Shown here: positions 1 to 7,602 of the stretch, in pieces
How positions within the stretch are numbered: position 1 is the stretch's first letter
Layout of the letters: each line of letters begins with the position of its first letter
Assembly (NCBI GenBank): GCA_035715725.1
Contig: DASTKT010000035.1
Location: 1-15,041, forward strand
DNA length: 15,041 nucleotides
From: JADGGV01 sp035715725
GTDB lineage: Bacteria > Gemmatimonadota > Gemmatimonadetes > Longimicrobiales > RSA9
Direction: 5' to 3'
Translations under genes and position numbers: made by a program
The notes under the pieces: generated by a model
Told to the model about the DNA's origin: nothing
Database searches by the model: none
The model's input: only the letters and a program-made list of their open reading frames with translations

Positions 1-369
1 GGCTCCAGGGAGGTGGCCGCCGCGGACCCGTCGGGCTCGCCGGCGGCGCCGCCGGGTGGCGCCGCGGGCGTGGCGGCGGCCATCGCGGACCCCGTCGGGC
101 TGCTCGGGCGGCTGTTCGACCGCGTGGGGCCGCCCTATCCGGAGCGGGCGAGCCTGGAAGCGATCTACGACAGCGCCCGGGCGCTGTGGCCGATCCAATC
201 GCTGGGTCCCGCGCGGCGGGGCGAGGCGGCGTACGTGGCCGGCGTGGCGGCCGCGGGGCTGGGCGAGCCCGCGCAGTGCGTGCGCTGGGTCAGCCGCGCA
301 CTGACGCTGAAGCCCGACAGCCGGGGGTATCGCGTGATGCTCGACAACTGCCGGAGCGGCGCCCCATGA
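1..369 (+). CDS. C-terminal part of a TPR-like protein (5' end outside window)
   Basis: The reading frame is open from the left edge to a TGA at 367-369, so the true start probably lies outside the window. A GTG at position 13 is in frame, but the purine-rich GGGAG directly abuts it, leaving no spacer for a ribosome binding site. The visible 122 residues begin with a Gly/Ala/Pro-rich linker. They end in an amphipathic helical pair (around GEAAYVAGVAAAGLG and CVRWVSRALTLKPDS) that looks like the last tetratricopeptide-type repeat of a longer protein. Its stop overlaps the start of the phosphatase gene (ATGA), which implies translational coupling and one operon. In this setting the missing N-terminal part could be a kinase, an FHA protein or a TPR scaffold, but nothing visible decides this. 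The coding call is firm; the function is open. Confidence 0.6.
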   Translation, partial: GSREVAAADPSGSPAAPPGGAAGVAAAIADPVGLLGRLFDRVGPPYPERASLEAIYDSARALWPIQSLGPARRGEAAYVAGVAAAGLGEPAQCVRWVSRALTLKPDSRGYRVMLDNCRSGAP

Positions 370-1289
370 GCGGCCTCGACCAGTCGAACATCTCCCTGCT
401 CGTCTACGGGATGACGGACCAGGGACGGCAGCGGGGCGACAACCAGGACAGCTTCCTGGTGGCGGACCTCAGCGTCGAGCCGTCCGACGGCGGCCTGCTG
501 CTGAACCCGGAGGCGGCGCCGGCCGACGGCGCCCGGCTGGGCACGTTCGCGCTCGGGCCGAAGGGCGCGCTCGTGCTGGTGGCGGACGGGATGGGCGGGG
601 CGGTCGCGGGCGCGACGGCGTCCAGGCTGGCGACGTCGTGGATCTACTACGAGCTGGTCTCGAAGTGGACCGCAGACCACGACAACACGCCGCGGCAGTT
701 CGCGTCGCGGCTGCGCGAGGCCGTGGAGGCCGCGAACCGGCGGATCCACGACGAAGCGACCCGTCGCCCCGAATGCCTCGGCATGGGGACCACGGCCACG
801 GCGACCGGCATCCTGGACAACATCCTCTACCTCGCGCAGGTCGGTGACTCGCGGGCGTACCTCGTGCGCGGCGGGGAGGTGCACCAGCTCACGCGGGACC
901 AGTCGATGGTGCAGGCGCTGGTGGAGGCGGGCGCGCTCACGGAGGAGGAGGCCGAGGGGAGCGCCTACCGCAACATGATCCTGCAGGCGCTGGGCACGGC
1001 CGAGAGCGTGCAGGTCGACCTCACCTACCAGGAGCTGCGCCGGGGGGACCTGGTGCTGCTCTGCTCCGACGGCCTCTCGCGCATGGTGCGCAAGGACGAG
1101 ATCGCCTACGCGGTGTCGAACATCCCGGACCTTCCGTCCCTGTGCGAGGCGCTCATCGACCTGGCCAACTCCCGCGGCGGGCCCGACAACATCACGGTCG
1201 TCGTGGCGCGCGCGGAGGGAGCGGGGCTGGGCGATCCCGCGACCGGCGGGACCGTCGGCCGCAACGTCTACGTCCTCCCGGAGCCCTGA
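366..1289 (+). CDS. PP2C-family (PPM) serine/threonine protein phosphatase
   Basis: This 307-residue cytosolic protein carries the full set of PP2C metal-binding motifs: RGDNQD (D28), VADGMGG (D74-G78), GDSRAYL (D161), SDGLS (D235) and GPDNITV (D274-N275). The family removes phosphate from phospho-Ser/Thr using two Mn2+ or Mg2+ ions held by these aspartates. The length suits a stand-alone bacterial PP2C, and no transmembrane or sensor domain is attached. The ATG at 366 was chosen because it overlaps the previous stop (ATGA), has GGAG nine bases upstream, and begins just before the first phosphatase motif; a longer reading frame from 186 only overlaps the upstream gene. It is followed by the FHA-protease gene and faces a Hanks-type kinase operon, so it is the likely partner phosphatase of that kinase. 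Family assignment is very secure; the substrate is inferred. Confidence 0.95.
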   Translation: MSGLDQSNISLLVYGMTDQGRQRGDNQDSFLVADLSVEPSDGGLLLNPEAAPADGARLGTFALGPKGALVLVADGMGGAVAGATASRLATSWIYYELVSKWTADHDNTPRQFASRLREAVEAANRRIHDEATRRPECLGMGTTATATGILDNILYLAQVGDSRAYLVRGGEVHQLTRDQSMVQALVEAGALTEEEAEGSAYRNMILQALGTAESVQVDLTYQELRRGDLVLLCSDGLSRMVRKDEIAYAVSNIPDLPSLCEALIDLANSRGGPDNITVVVARAEGAGLGDPATGGTVGRNVYVLPEP

Positions 1290-1290
1290 G

Positions 1291-1312
1291 CCGGCCCGCG
1301 CCTTCGGGCCGG
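1291..1312 (+). other. GC hairpin between phosphatase and FHA-protease genes
   Basis: A perfect 8-bp inverted repeat (CCGGCCCG and CGGGCCGG) with a six-base loop starts two bases after the phosphatase stop and ends ten bases before the GTG start of the next gene. No T-run follows, so it is not a classical intrinsic terminator. It may protect the 3' end of the upstream message, cause partial termination, or affect initiation at the GTG, which has no visible Shine-Dalgarno. Confidence 0.5.
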
Positions 1313-1322
1313 TCCCATCCTC

Positions 1323-2690
1323 GTGACCGTCCGCATCCACGTCCTCACCGGAGCCAATGCCGGCTCGACCTCCGGGCTCGAATCCGGCTCGCTGCTCGTC
1401 GGGCGCCACCCGGAGTGCGCGCTGCGCTTCGACGCGTCGCTCGACCTCGAGGTCTCGGCTCGCCACGCGCTGATCCTGCTGCGCGACGGCGCATGCTGGG
1501 TCCGTGACCTGGGGAGCACGAACGGGACGTACGTGAACGGCGTGCGCGTGGCGGGGGAGGCACGGCTCGCGGATGGCGACCGCGTTGCCTTCGGCGGCGC
1601 GGCCGGGCCGACGGTGGAGGTGCGCCTCGACGGGCCGGCGGGGCCGGCCGGAGCGCGCAGTACCGGCGCCGGGACCGAAGCGGCGGAGCGGCTGCACGCC
1701 GAGGTCGCGCGGCGCACGCGTCGCCTCAAGCTGGTGAGCGTCGCCGCGGTCGTGGTGGCTGCCGCGGCGGTGGCGGCCGCGGTCTACGCGGGGCGGCGCG
1801 AGCGGGCGGGGTGGGAGCGGGAGCGGACGCAGCTGAACCTGCGGATCGACAGCCTGCTCGACGCGGGCGAGCGGACCGAGCGCGCGCTGGCGGGGCAGGT
1901 CGCGGACCTCGCGGCGGCGCTCAGGCAGAGCCGCGACCAGGTCGAGCGCTCGCGCGCCGCGCTGCGCTACGCGGAGGCCGGCGGGCACACGGACCGGGTG
2001 CCGGAGCTGCGGCGGCAGCTCCAGGCGGCCACGACGGCGCTCACCCGCCAGCAGCTCGCGGCCACGCTGGACTTCCGCGGGATCCAGGCGGAGAACCGCC
2101 GGGCGATCGCGCTCGTCTACGTCGAGCACGCGGACGGGACGATCGTCACCGGCACCGCGTTCGCCGTCCGGCCGGACGCCACGCTCGCCACGAACCGGCA
2201 CGTCGTCTACGGCGCCGACGGCCGCACGCCGCCGCGCCGGATCGGCGTGCAGTTCTCGGACTCCGAGCAGGTGTGGCCGGCGCGGCTGCTCCCCGGCGAC
2301 GCCGCCGCCGACCTCGCGCTCGTGAAGATCGACAACATCGAGGGCGATGTGCCGACGGTGCGCGGCCTGAATTTGCGGCCGGACACGCTCCAGGCGGGCG
2401 CGCCGGTGGCATCGATCGGCTTTCCGCTCGGGGGCGAGGCGCCGTGGGGAGCCGGCGCGCGGGGCGTTCGGGCGGCGCGCCCGCTGCTGACGGCGGGCGT
2501 GCTCAGCGCCGTGTCCGCGGACCGGCTCGAGGTGCAGGGGTACGGCGCGCCGGGCGCGAGCGGCAGCCCGATCTTCGATGCGACCGGCGCGGTGGTGGGG
2601 ATCCTCTACGGCGGCCGGCACGACGCCGCGGGCCAGATGCTGCTGGCCGTACCGGCCTCCGCCCTGGCGGGGCGGCTCCCCGCGCGGTGA
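1323..2690 (+). CDS. FHA domain - transmembrane - coiled coil - trypsin-like serine protease
   Basis: This is a 455-residue, four-part protein. Residues 1-104 form an FHA domain with GRH (27-29), SARH (45-48) and GSTNGT (64-69), the motifs that bind phosphothreonine peptides. One membrane helix lies at about 137-158, preceded by basic residues, so the FHA domain should be cytosolic. Residues 160-235 are charged, heptad-like and probably coiled coil. From about 245 to the end is a trypsin-like/DegP-type fold with a plausible triad: His293 (TNRHVV), Asp330 (ADLALVKID) and Ser413 (GASGSP). The protease would sit in the periplasm without a PDZ domain. The start is GTG with no clear Shine-Dalgarno, 33 bp after the phosphatase gene; translation may be coupled. 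It probably links cytosolic phosphorylation to periplasmic proteolysis. The domain calls are strong; the substrate and the signalling direction are inferred. Confidence 0.9.
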   Translation: MTVRIHVLTGANAGSTSGLESGSLLVGRHPECALRFDASLDLEVSARHALILLRDGACWVRDLGSTNGTYVNGVRVAGEARLADGDRVAFGGAAGPTVEVRLDGPAGPAGARSTGAGTEAAERLHAEVARRTRRLKLVSVAAVVVAAAAVAAAVYAGRRERAGWERERTQLNLRIDSLLDAGERTERALAGQVADLAAALRQSRDQVERSRAALRYAEAGGHTDRVPELRRQLQAATTALTRQQLAATLDFRGIQAENRRAIALVYVEHADGTIVTGTAFAVRPDATLATNRHVVYGADGRTPPRRIGVQFSDSEQVWPARLLPGDAAADLALVKIDNIEGDVPTVRGLNLRPDTLQAGAPVASIGFPLGGEAPWGAGARGVRAARPLLTAGVLSAVSADRLEVQGYGAPGASGSPIFDATGAVVGILYGGRHDAAGQMLLAVPASALAGRLPAR

Positions 2691-2702
2691 GGCGGACGCG
2701 GC

Positions 2703-3398
2703 TCAGGTCTTCGTGAGCTGCGTCAGGCGCTCCTTCGCCTCGGTCAGCGCGGGAAACTTCGTGTCGAGCATCCGGTAGAGCTCGATGGCCGCCTCCTTCT
2801 GGCCGCGATCCTCGGCCACGAGCGCCTTCGAGTAGAGCACCGCCGCCTCGGGCGGGATGTTGCGCCGGCTGCGCTCCTGGCGCTGCGCGGTGGGGAGCGG
2901 CGGCAGCTTCACGCCGCTCGTGATCTTCGATGCGAGCTGCACGACCAGGTCGTACATCTGCTCGCGCTTGGCCTGCACCTGCTGCGTCTTCAGCACCTCG
3001 CCCGTCTCCACGTCGACCACCCGCCCGTCCAGCCGGAAGTTGCCGTACAGGTCGACGAACACGCCCGTCACCACGTAGCGCGCGCCCACGAGCTTGCCGA
3101 TCTTCGCGGCGGTCTGCGGGTCGACGCGCCCGGACGTGCCGAGGTTCTGCTCCTCGATCAGGTCCTTCAGCGCGCTGCGCTCGACGATGCGGAGCGCGCT
3201 GTTCTGGCCGAGCTCCGTCAGCAGCATCTGCTGCATGCCGACCTGGAGCGGCGCCAGGTCCTCCTTCCCCGGGCCGTACGAGCCGCCGTTCGTGAACGGG
3301 AAGACGGCGATGCCGGGGCGGGTGTCCGCGTCCTGCGCCCGTCCGGGCGTCGGCACGAGCAGCGCCGCGGTGACGAGCAGGAAAGCGAGTCTCCGCAC
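2703..3398 (-). CDS. Small secreted CsgG-like protein with C-terminal TPR-like tail
   Basis: This 231-residue protein has a signal peptide (MRRLAFLLVTAALLVPTPGRA, likely cut before Gln22) without a lipobox cysteine. The mature part opens with the strand GIAVFPF and continues with IVERSALKDLIEEQ, then DPQTAAKIGKLVGARYVVTG. These blocks are typical of the CsgG/HfaB superfamily, whose best-known member forms the curli secretion channel. After about residue 185 come helices resembling one TPR unit (VLYSKALVAEDRGQKEAAIELY). True CsgG is an acylated lipoprotein, so this non-lipidated form may be a periplasmic accessory rather than a pore. The GTG at 3398 is chosen because an ideal AAGGAGG lies five bases upstream and the signal peptide starts there; an in-frame extension upstream looks random. 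It is last in the leftward operon, converging on the protease gene 12 bp away. Confidence 0.85.
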   Translation of the reverse strand: MRRLAFLLVTAALLVPTPGRAQDADTRPGIAVFPFTNGGSYGPGKEDLAPLQVGMQQMLLTELGQNSALRIVERSALKDLIEEQNLGTSGRVDPQTAAKIGKLVGARYVVTGVFVDLYGNFRLDGRVVDVETGEVLKTQQVQAKREQMYDLVVQLASKITSGVKLPPLPTAQRQERSRRNIPPEAAVLYSKALVAEDRGQKEAAIELYRMLDTKFPALTEAKERLTQLTKT

Positions 3399-3403
3399 GG
3401 TGG

Positions 3404-3410
3404 CCTCCTT
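3404..3410 (-). promoter_or_regulatory. Strong Shine-Dalgarno (AAGGAGG) of the small CsgG-like gene
   Basis: The full consensus AAGGAGG on the minus strand is separated by five bases from the GTG at 3398-3396. It fixes the start and suggests this last gene of the operon is translated more strongly than the genes before it, whose sites are weak or overlap stops. Confidence 0.8.
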
Positions 3411-3451
3411 TGGGTGATCGCGGGGACCGCGCCGGCGCGGCCCCGCCGGCG

Positions 3452-5071
3452 TCAGGGCTTCACGCTCCGCGGCGCCGGAGCCTCCACGCGCACCGCGGCC
3501 GTGGGCCGCGCGCCGGCCGTGGCGGCGCCGGCCGAGTAGCTCGGGATGTAGTCGTACACGTTGGCCTGCACCTTCACCGTCCGCGGCGCGACGCCCGACA
3601 CAGTCGAGCGTACCGTCACGTACGCCGTGTAGGTTCCCGGATAGAACTGCGCGGTCGATACGACGATCCGGAGCGTGGCGGGCGTCGTGGAGCCGGAAAG
3701 CGCCGCGCCGACCCACCCGGTTGCCGTGCTGTCGTAGACGACCGGGTCGACGACGAGTCCGGTGAGCTCGCCGGCGCCGCCGTTCGTCACGGCGAGGTCG
3801 ACGTAGTTCGGGTTCGGGTCGATGTCGACGTAGCCCGTGAAGGTCACGCTCGCGGCCGAGATCTGGATCGCGGGCGCGCTCACGCTCACGACCACGCTCG
3901 CGCTCTGGCCCTCACAGCTCGCCGTGATGGTTGCCCTGCCGGCCGCCCGGCCGGTCACGAGCCCGGCCGCGTCCACCGTCGCGACGGCCGTGTCGTCCGA
4001 GGACCACGTGACGGGTCTGCCGCTCAGCGGGTTGCCCGCCGCGTCACGCGGCGTCGCCACGAGCTGCACGCTGCCGCCCGCGGCGATGGATGGCTCGGCC
4101 GGCGAGAGCGTGATGGAGGCTACCGGCGGCGCCTGGACCACGACGCGCACGGGCGGGCTGGTCTTGCCCTCGACCGTCGCGATGATGGATGTGGCGCCCG
4201 GCGCGCGGCCCGTGACGCGGCCCTGCGCGTCCACGGACGCGACCTTCGGGTCGGACGCGGTCCAGCTCGCCGTCCGCACGAGGACGTAGCCGTTCGCGTC
4301 GCGCGCCGTCGCCGAGAGCTGGCCGACGGAGTCCACGAACAGGGTAAGCGACGTCGGGGCGACGTCCACCCGGGCGACCGCCGCCTTCACCACGACCTGA
4401 GTCGTCGCCTCGATCGAGCCGGAGCTCGCCACGACGCGTGCCGTGCCCTCCGCCAGCGCGCGCACGAGCCCGGCGCTCGACACCTCGACCACGGTCGGGT
4501 CCAGCGTGCGCCATTGCAGCACGCCGCCGGTCACGGTGTCCCCCGTGGCGAAGAGCGCGGCGCCCGCCAGGCGGAGCGTGTCTCCGAGCGACGTCAGCGT
4601 CTGCGATGCGCTCGGCACGCGCACCGCCGTCACCACGGGGGACAGCGCGATCTCGGCGGGCGAGGTTCTGCCCCGCTCGAGCGTGACGGTGCCCTGTCCG
4701 CGGAACAGCGCCTGCCCGGTCCAGAGCACGTCGACGGTGATGGCCACGGCCTCCGTCTCGCTGTCGATGCGGAGCGGGATGTCGAGCGCCAGCTCCGTCG
4801 TGCCGGCGCCGAGCGCGGGCGTCGTGTCGGCGAGCGCGCTCCCGTCGGAGCGGACGATGCGGAGATGCAGGTGGTCCGCCCGGGCGAACGCGTCGGTCGA
4901 GTTGCCCTGGGCCGCGCCCGTCGCGAACGCAATGGCGACGCGGGTCGCCCCGCCCGCCGGCGCAGGATCGACGAACAGGCCGTCGCCGCAGGACGCGGCC
5001 AGCAGCGCGGCGAGACCCGGCGCGGCGGCGCGGCGGAGGAAGCGGCGCGCGGCGAACAGCGCGGCGCTCAC
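3452..5071 (-). CDS. Surface or periplasmic lipoprotein with three Big_2 Ig-like domains
   Basis: This 539-residue protein starts with a lipoprotein signal peptide: basic n-region, hydrophobic GLAALLAA, and Cys28 in the lipobox-like AASC. Residues 40-147 form a beta-rich domain I cannot name. Three Ig-like repeats of the Big_2 type follow at about 148-231, 232-315 and 316-400. Each has the diagnostic W-x-S/T-D-x-x-V-A-x-V-D-x-x-G-x-V-T-G-x-A pattern, for example WTASDPKVASVD and WSSDDTAVATVD; the first repeat is the most diverged. Residues 401-539 are another beta-rich segment, possibly BACON-like. Big_2 domains are common in bacterial adhesins and cell-surface proteins. The GTG at 5071 overlaps the stop of the upstream gene (GTGA), giving coupled translation, and places the signal peptide at the N-terminus. 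A longer in-frame extension to 5209 is Arg/Pro-rich and lies inside the previous gene, so it was rejected. Confidence 0.85.
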   Translation of the reverse strand: MSAALFAARRFLRRAAAPGLAALLAASCGDGLFVDPAPAGGATRVAIAFATGAAQGNSTDAFARADHLHLRIVRSDGSALADTTPALGAGTTELALDIPLRIDSETEAVAITVDVLWTGQALFRGQGTVTLERGRTSPAEIALSPVVTAVRVPSASQTLTSLGDTLRLAGAALFATGDTVTGGVLQWRTLDPTVVEVSSAGLVRALAEGTARVVASSGSIEATTQVVVKAAVARVDVAPTSLTLFVDSVGQLSATARDANGYVLVRTASWTASDPKVASVDAQGRVTGRAPGATSIIATVEGKTSPPVRVVVQAPPVASITLSPAEPSIAAGGSVQLVATPRDAAGNPLSGRPVTWSSDDTAVATVDAAGLVTGRAAGRATITASCEGQSASVVVSVSAPAIQISAASVTFTGYVDIDPNPNYVDLAVTNGGAGELTGLVVDPVVYDSTATGWVGAALSGSTTPATLRIVVSTAQFYPGTYTAYVTVRSTVSGVAPRTVKVQANVYDYIPSYSAGAATAGARPTAAVRVEAPAPRSVKP

Positions 5072-6189
5072 TCGGCACCTCCGAAGCGGAGGCCGAGGCC
5101 TAGGTCGATACCCGAGAAGCCGCTCTCCTGACCCTGGCGGACGATGAGGTGCCCGAAGCGGACGCGCGCCGAGGGCACGAGGCGCAGCCCGGCGGCGCCG
5201 AGCGGCCACTCGAGCGAGCTGCCCACGCCGACCGTGTAGCCCTGCTCCAGGCCGTCCGACCGGCGCGCCAGCCGGGCGTCGATCGTGGGTGCCAGGACGC
5301 CGCGGCCGACCGGCGCGCGCAGCCCCGCGCCGCCGAACGCCAGGTTCTCGTCGGGCGAGCGCTCCGCCGTCGCGCCGAGGAACAGCCCGCTGGCGCGGTG
5401 CAGTATGCCGCCGTAGACGATCGCGGCGCTCCCACCTCCGGCCGTGAAGGCGTACGAGCCGCGCGCCTGGATGCGGTCCCCGGGGCGGAACAGGTTCTGG
5501 CCGTTGATCTCGTCCTCGGCGTTGTGCTGGTAGAGGAGCTGGAGGCCGAGCTTACCGGAGGCACCGGCGGCGGCGTCCACCGCCAGCCGGAGCTGCAGCT
5601 CGTTCCCGGGCCGGAGCGCGAACGGCTGGTCCGCCAGGTAGTCGAACGACCGCCCGACCACGTACGCGGCGCTCGCGCCGACGCCGACGGCGCCGAGATT
5701 CCGGGCGATCGTGGTGCCGACGCCGAGAGCGCCGCCGCTCCCCCAGTGCGAGACGCGGAACGGCAGCAGGTCGGCCGCCACGGCGCCGGCCAGCTCGGCC
5801 TGCGCCAGGCTCAGCTCCGACGTGCCCGTCGGGAGGAGGGCGATGACACTCACGCTGGCGAGCTGCGGGACGACCACCGCCGAGAGCTGGAGCTGCGAGT
5901 CGGTGAGCCCCGAGATCGTCGCCTTCGACCCGTCGGCCTGCTCGAGCACGCCGCGGGCGTAGCTGCCGGACACGCTGAGCCAGACCGGCCCGGCGACCGG
6001 GCCTCGCGCCGCGAACGGCGCGCTGACCAGCGAGAGCGTGCGAATGCCGGCCGCCTCCGGCTGCGCGAAGCGGTACGCCTCGAGCGCGGCGCCGACGGCG
6101 GCGGTCCAGTGGTCCGCCTGCGCGGCTACCGGCCGTGGCGCGGCGAGCAGCGCGGCGAAGAGGGCGGGGAAGAGCGTGCGTCGCATCAT
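5068..6189 (-). CDS. Secreted, beta-barrel-like envelope protein of unknown family
   Basis: This 373-residue protein begins with a signal peptide (MMRRTLFPALFAALLAAPRP, cut near AAQA, residues 22-25). The rest is a long series of alternating hydrophobic/polar strands separated by Gly/Asp/Asn turns, for example LQLRLAVDAA, LGLQLLYQHN, GSAAIVYGGILH and VRFGHLIV, ending in GIDLGLGLRF. That pattern suits an outer-membrane barrel, although the terminal aromatic residue is followed by GGAE instead of being last. I do not recognise a named family. The start is the double ATG at 6189/6186, with GAGG, which overlaps the upstream stop, seven bases before it; the gap from the CsgG/TPR lipoprotein gene is eight bases. 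It overlaps the Ig-like lipoprotein gene, so the three products are probably made together and may form one envelope complex. Confidence 0.75.
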   Translation of the reverse strand: MMRRTLFPALFAALLAAPRPVAAQADHWTAAVGAALEAYRFAQPEAAGIRTLSLVSAPFAARGPVAGPVWLSVSGSYARGVLEQADGSKATISGLTDSQLQLSAVVVPQLASVSVIALLPTGTSELSLAQAELAGAVAADLLPFRVSHWGSGGALGVGTTIARNLGAVGVGASAAYVVGRSFDYLADQPFALRPGNELQLRLAVDAAAGASGKLGLQLLYQHNAEDEINGQNLFRPGDRIQARGSYAFTAGGGSAAIVYGGILHRASGLFLGATAERSPDENLAFGGAGLRAPVGRGVLAPTIDARLARRSDGLEQGYTVGVGSSLEWPLGAAGLRLVPSARVRFGHLIVRQGQESGFSGIDLGLGLRFGGAE

Positions 6190-6197
6190 GGGCGGCC

Positions 6198-7586
6198 TCA
6201 CGGGCGCCGGATGATGATTCGCACGGTGGCGGGCTGTCCGAGCCCCTCCACCTGCGTGACCTCGGGACCGACATCCCGGACGCTGGGATCGGCCACCAGG
6301 CCGTCGAGCGGCGCCAGCAGGTCGATCGGCCCGGCGACGGCGGGACCGCCGAGGACCGGACCGCCGGCGACGACGCTGACGGCGGCGACCCGGCCCAGCT
6401 CCGCCGGCGTCGTGCGCATCGCCGTCGCCATCTCGGCCGCCTCGTCCCGCTTCGCGTCCGCGAGCTCGAAGCCGGGGTCCTGCGCGCGGGCCCGCCGGAA
6501 GTGCGCGGCCGCGGCCGCGAAGTCGCCGCGGTCCTCGGCCTCGAGGCCGCGGCCGAACTCCAGCAGCGCCTGCAGGTTCATGGTCGGCCGGGCCATGACC
6601 CGCTCCCGCTCCGCGACGGTCAGCTCGATGCCCATCGACTGGTAGAGGCCGAGCGCGATGCGCTTCTCGAGGTCGAACAGCCGCTGCACGGCGTCCTGGC
6701 CGCTCACCGGCGTGATGCCCTCGCCGCTCGCGCCGGCCACGGCCACCGCCGCGGCCTGCAGGCGGAGCAGCGCGGTATCTCCGTCGATCCGGCCCTGGAC
6801 GACCCGGCCGGCCCGCAGCAGCCGCCCGGTCCGCGCCGCGGTCTGCGGATCGACGAGGCCGTTCTCGGCGAGCTTCATCTCGTCGACGAGCATCTGCACG
6901 CGCGCGCGCTCGAGCACGCGCAGCCTCGACGTCTGGGAGAGGTCGGTCACGAGCAGCTCGGCGAGGGCCCGGCCGAGCGGCTCGAGGGCCGGCGCATCGC
7001 CCGCGTACAGCAGCGGGAACACGGCCACGGTGCGCGGCTCGGGCGGCCCGCCCGCGGCGAGCGACTGCTCGCCCGCGAGCGCCGCGCGCACGGCCGCCTG
7101 CAGCTCGCGCCGCGCCAGGAGCGGCAGGCGGGCGCGGAGCCGCGAGCGCAGCGCGGAGGACGGGCGGGCCGTCGCCAGGTACTTCGTGTACAGCTCGCGC
7201 GCCGCGGCGAACCGGCCGAGATCCTCGTACGCCAGCCCGAGCTGGACGACGGCGGCGGCATCCGTCGGCCGGGCCACGGCCGCGCGCTCGAGCACCACCC
7301 GCGCCTTCTCGGGCTCGCCGCTCGCACGGTACGCCGCGCCGAGCGCGACGCGCGCGGAGATGCTCGACGTGTCGCGGGCCAGAGCCGCCTCCAGACGCGC
7401 GACGTCGCCCGGCGTCGGTGCCGCGGGCGGAGCGCCGGGCCCCGCGGCGCACGCGGCGAGGAGCGCGGCCGCCGCGCCCGTGAGGGCGGCGACCCGCGGG
7501 CGCGGGCTGGCCGGGCGGGCCGGCGGAGGCGCACCCGTGGGCGCGGCCCCGCCGCGGCGGGAAATCTCGGTCATCGAGTTGGACAT
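6198..7586 (-). CDS. Lipoprotein with TPR repeats and a CsgG-like domain
   Basis: This 462-residue protein has a canonical lipobox (LAAC, Cys46), preceded by an unusually long basic, Pro-rich stretch of about 30 residues; starting at Met5 (7574) would shorten it slightly. Residues 62-138 form TPR-like helices (SARVALGAAYRASGEPEKA, VVQLGLAYEDLGRFAAA). Residues about 185-270 match the CsgG-like core seen in the gene at 2703-3398: TVAVFPL, LRVLERARVQMLVDE, and DPQTAARTGRLLRAGRVVQG. Another TPR pair follows near 345-390, then a short beta tail ending VRIIIRRP. CsgG-family lipoproteins act at the outer membrane as export channels or envelope-assembly factors. The gene starts 16 bp after the kinase stop, so it is in the same operon, yet the region before the ATG is pyrimidine-rich and has no Shine-Dalgarno. 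The role as kinase-linked envelope component is inferred. Confidence 0.85.
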   Translation of the reverse strand: MSNSMTEISRRGGAAPTGAPPPARPASPRPRVAALTGAAAALLAACAAGPGAPPAAPTPGDVARLEAALARDTSSISARVALGAAYRASGEPEKARVVLERAAVARPTDAAAVVQLGLAYEDLGRFAAARELYTKYLATARPSSALRSRLRARLPLLARRELQAAVRAALAGEQSLAAGGPPEPRTVAVFPLLYAGDAPALEPLGRALAELLVTDLSQTSRLRVLERARVQMLVDEMKLAENGLVDPQTAARTGRLLRAGRVVQGRIDGDTALLRLQAAAVAVAGASGEGITPVSGQDAVQRLFDLEKRIALGLYQSMGIELTVAERERVMARPTMNLQALLEFGRGLEAEDRGDFAAAAAHFRRARAQDPGFELADAKRDEAAEMATAMRTTPAELGRVAAVSVVAGGPVLGGPAVAGPIDLLAPLDGLVADPSVRDVGPEVTQVEGLGQPATVRIIIRRP

Positions 7587-7602
7587 CCGGAGGAGTTGGA
7601 GG

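Noticed and set aside
165..2621. Minus-strand open frame of 818 codons opposite the phosphatase and FHA-protease genes
   Set aside because: Its translation is rich in Arg, His, Ala and Asp without recognisable motifs, and the plus strand here encodes two proteins with complete catalytic motifs. It is an antisense shadow caused by high GC at third codon positions.
3427..3440. 14-bp perfect palindrome CCGCGCCGGCGCGG between the Ig-like and small CsgG-like genes
   Set aside because: It is built only from G and C in a GC-rich genome and has no loop or T-run, so chance is a sufficient explanation.
3410..5131. Plus-strand open frame of 573 codons opposite the Ig-like lipoprotein gene
   Set aside because: Arg/His/Asp-rich shadow; the minus strand has clear Big_2 repeats and a lipobox.
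5072..5209. N-terminal extension of the Ig-like lipoprotein to an ATG at 5209
   Set aside because: The extension is Arg/Pro-rich, lies inside the upstream barrel-like gene, and would bury the signal peptide. The GTG at 5071 overlaps the previous stop and exposes it.
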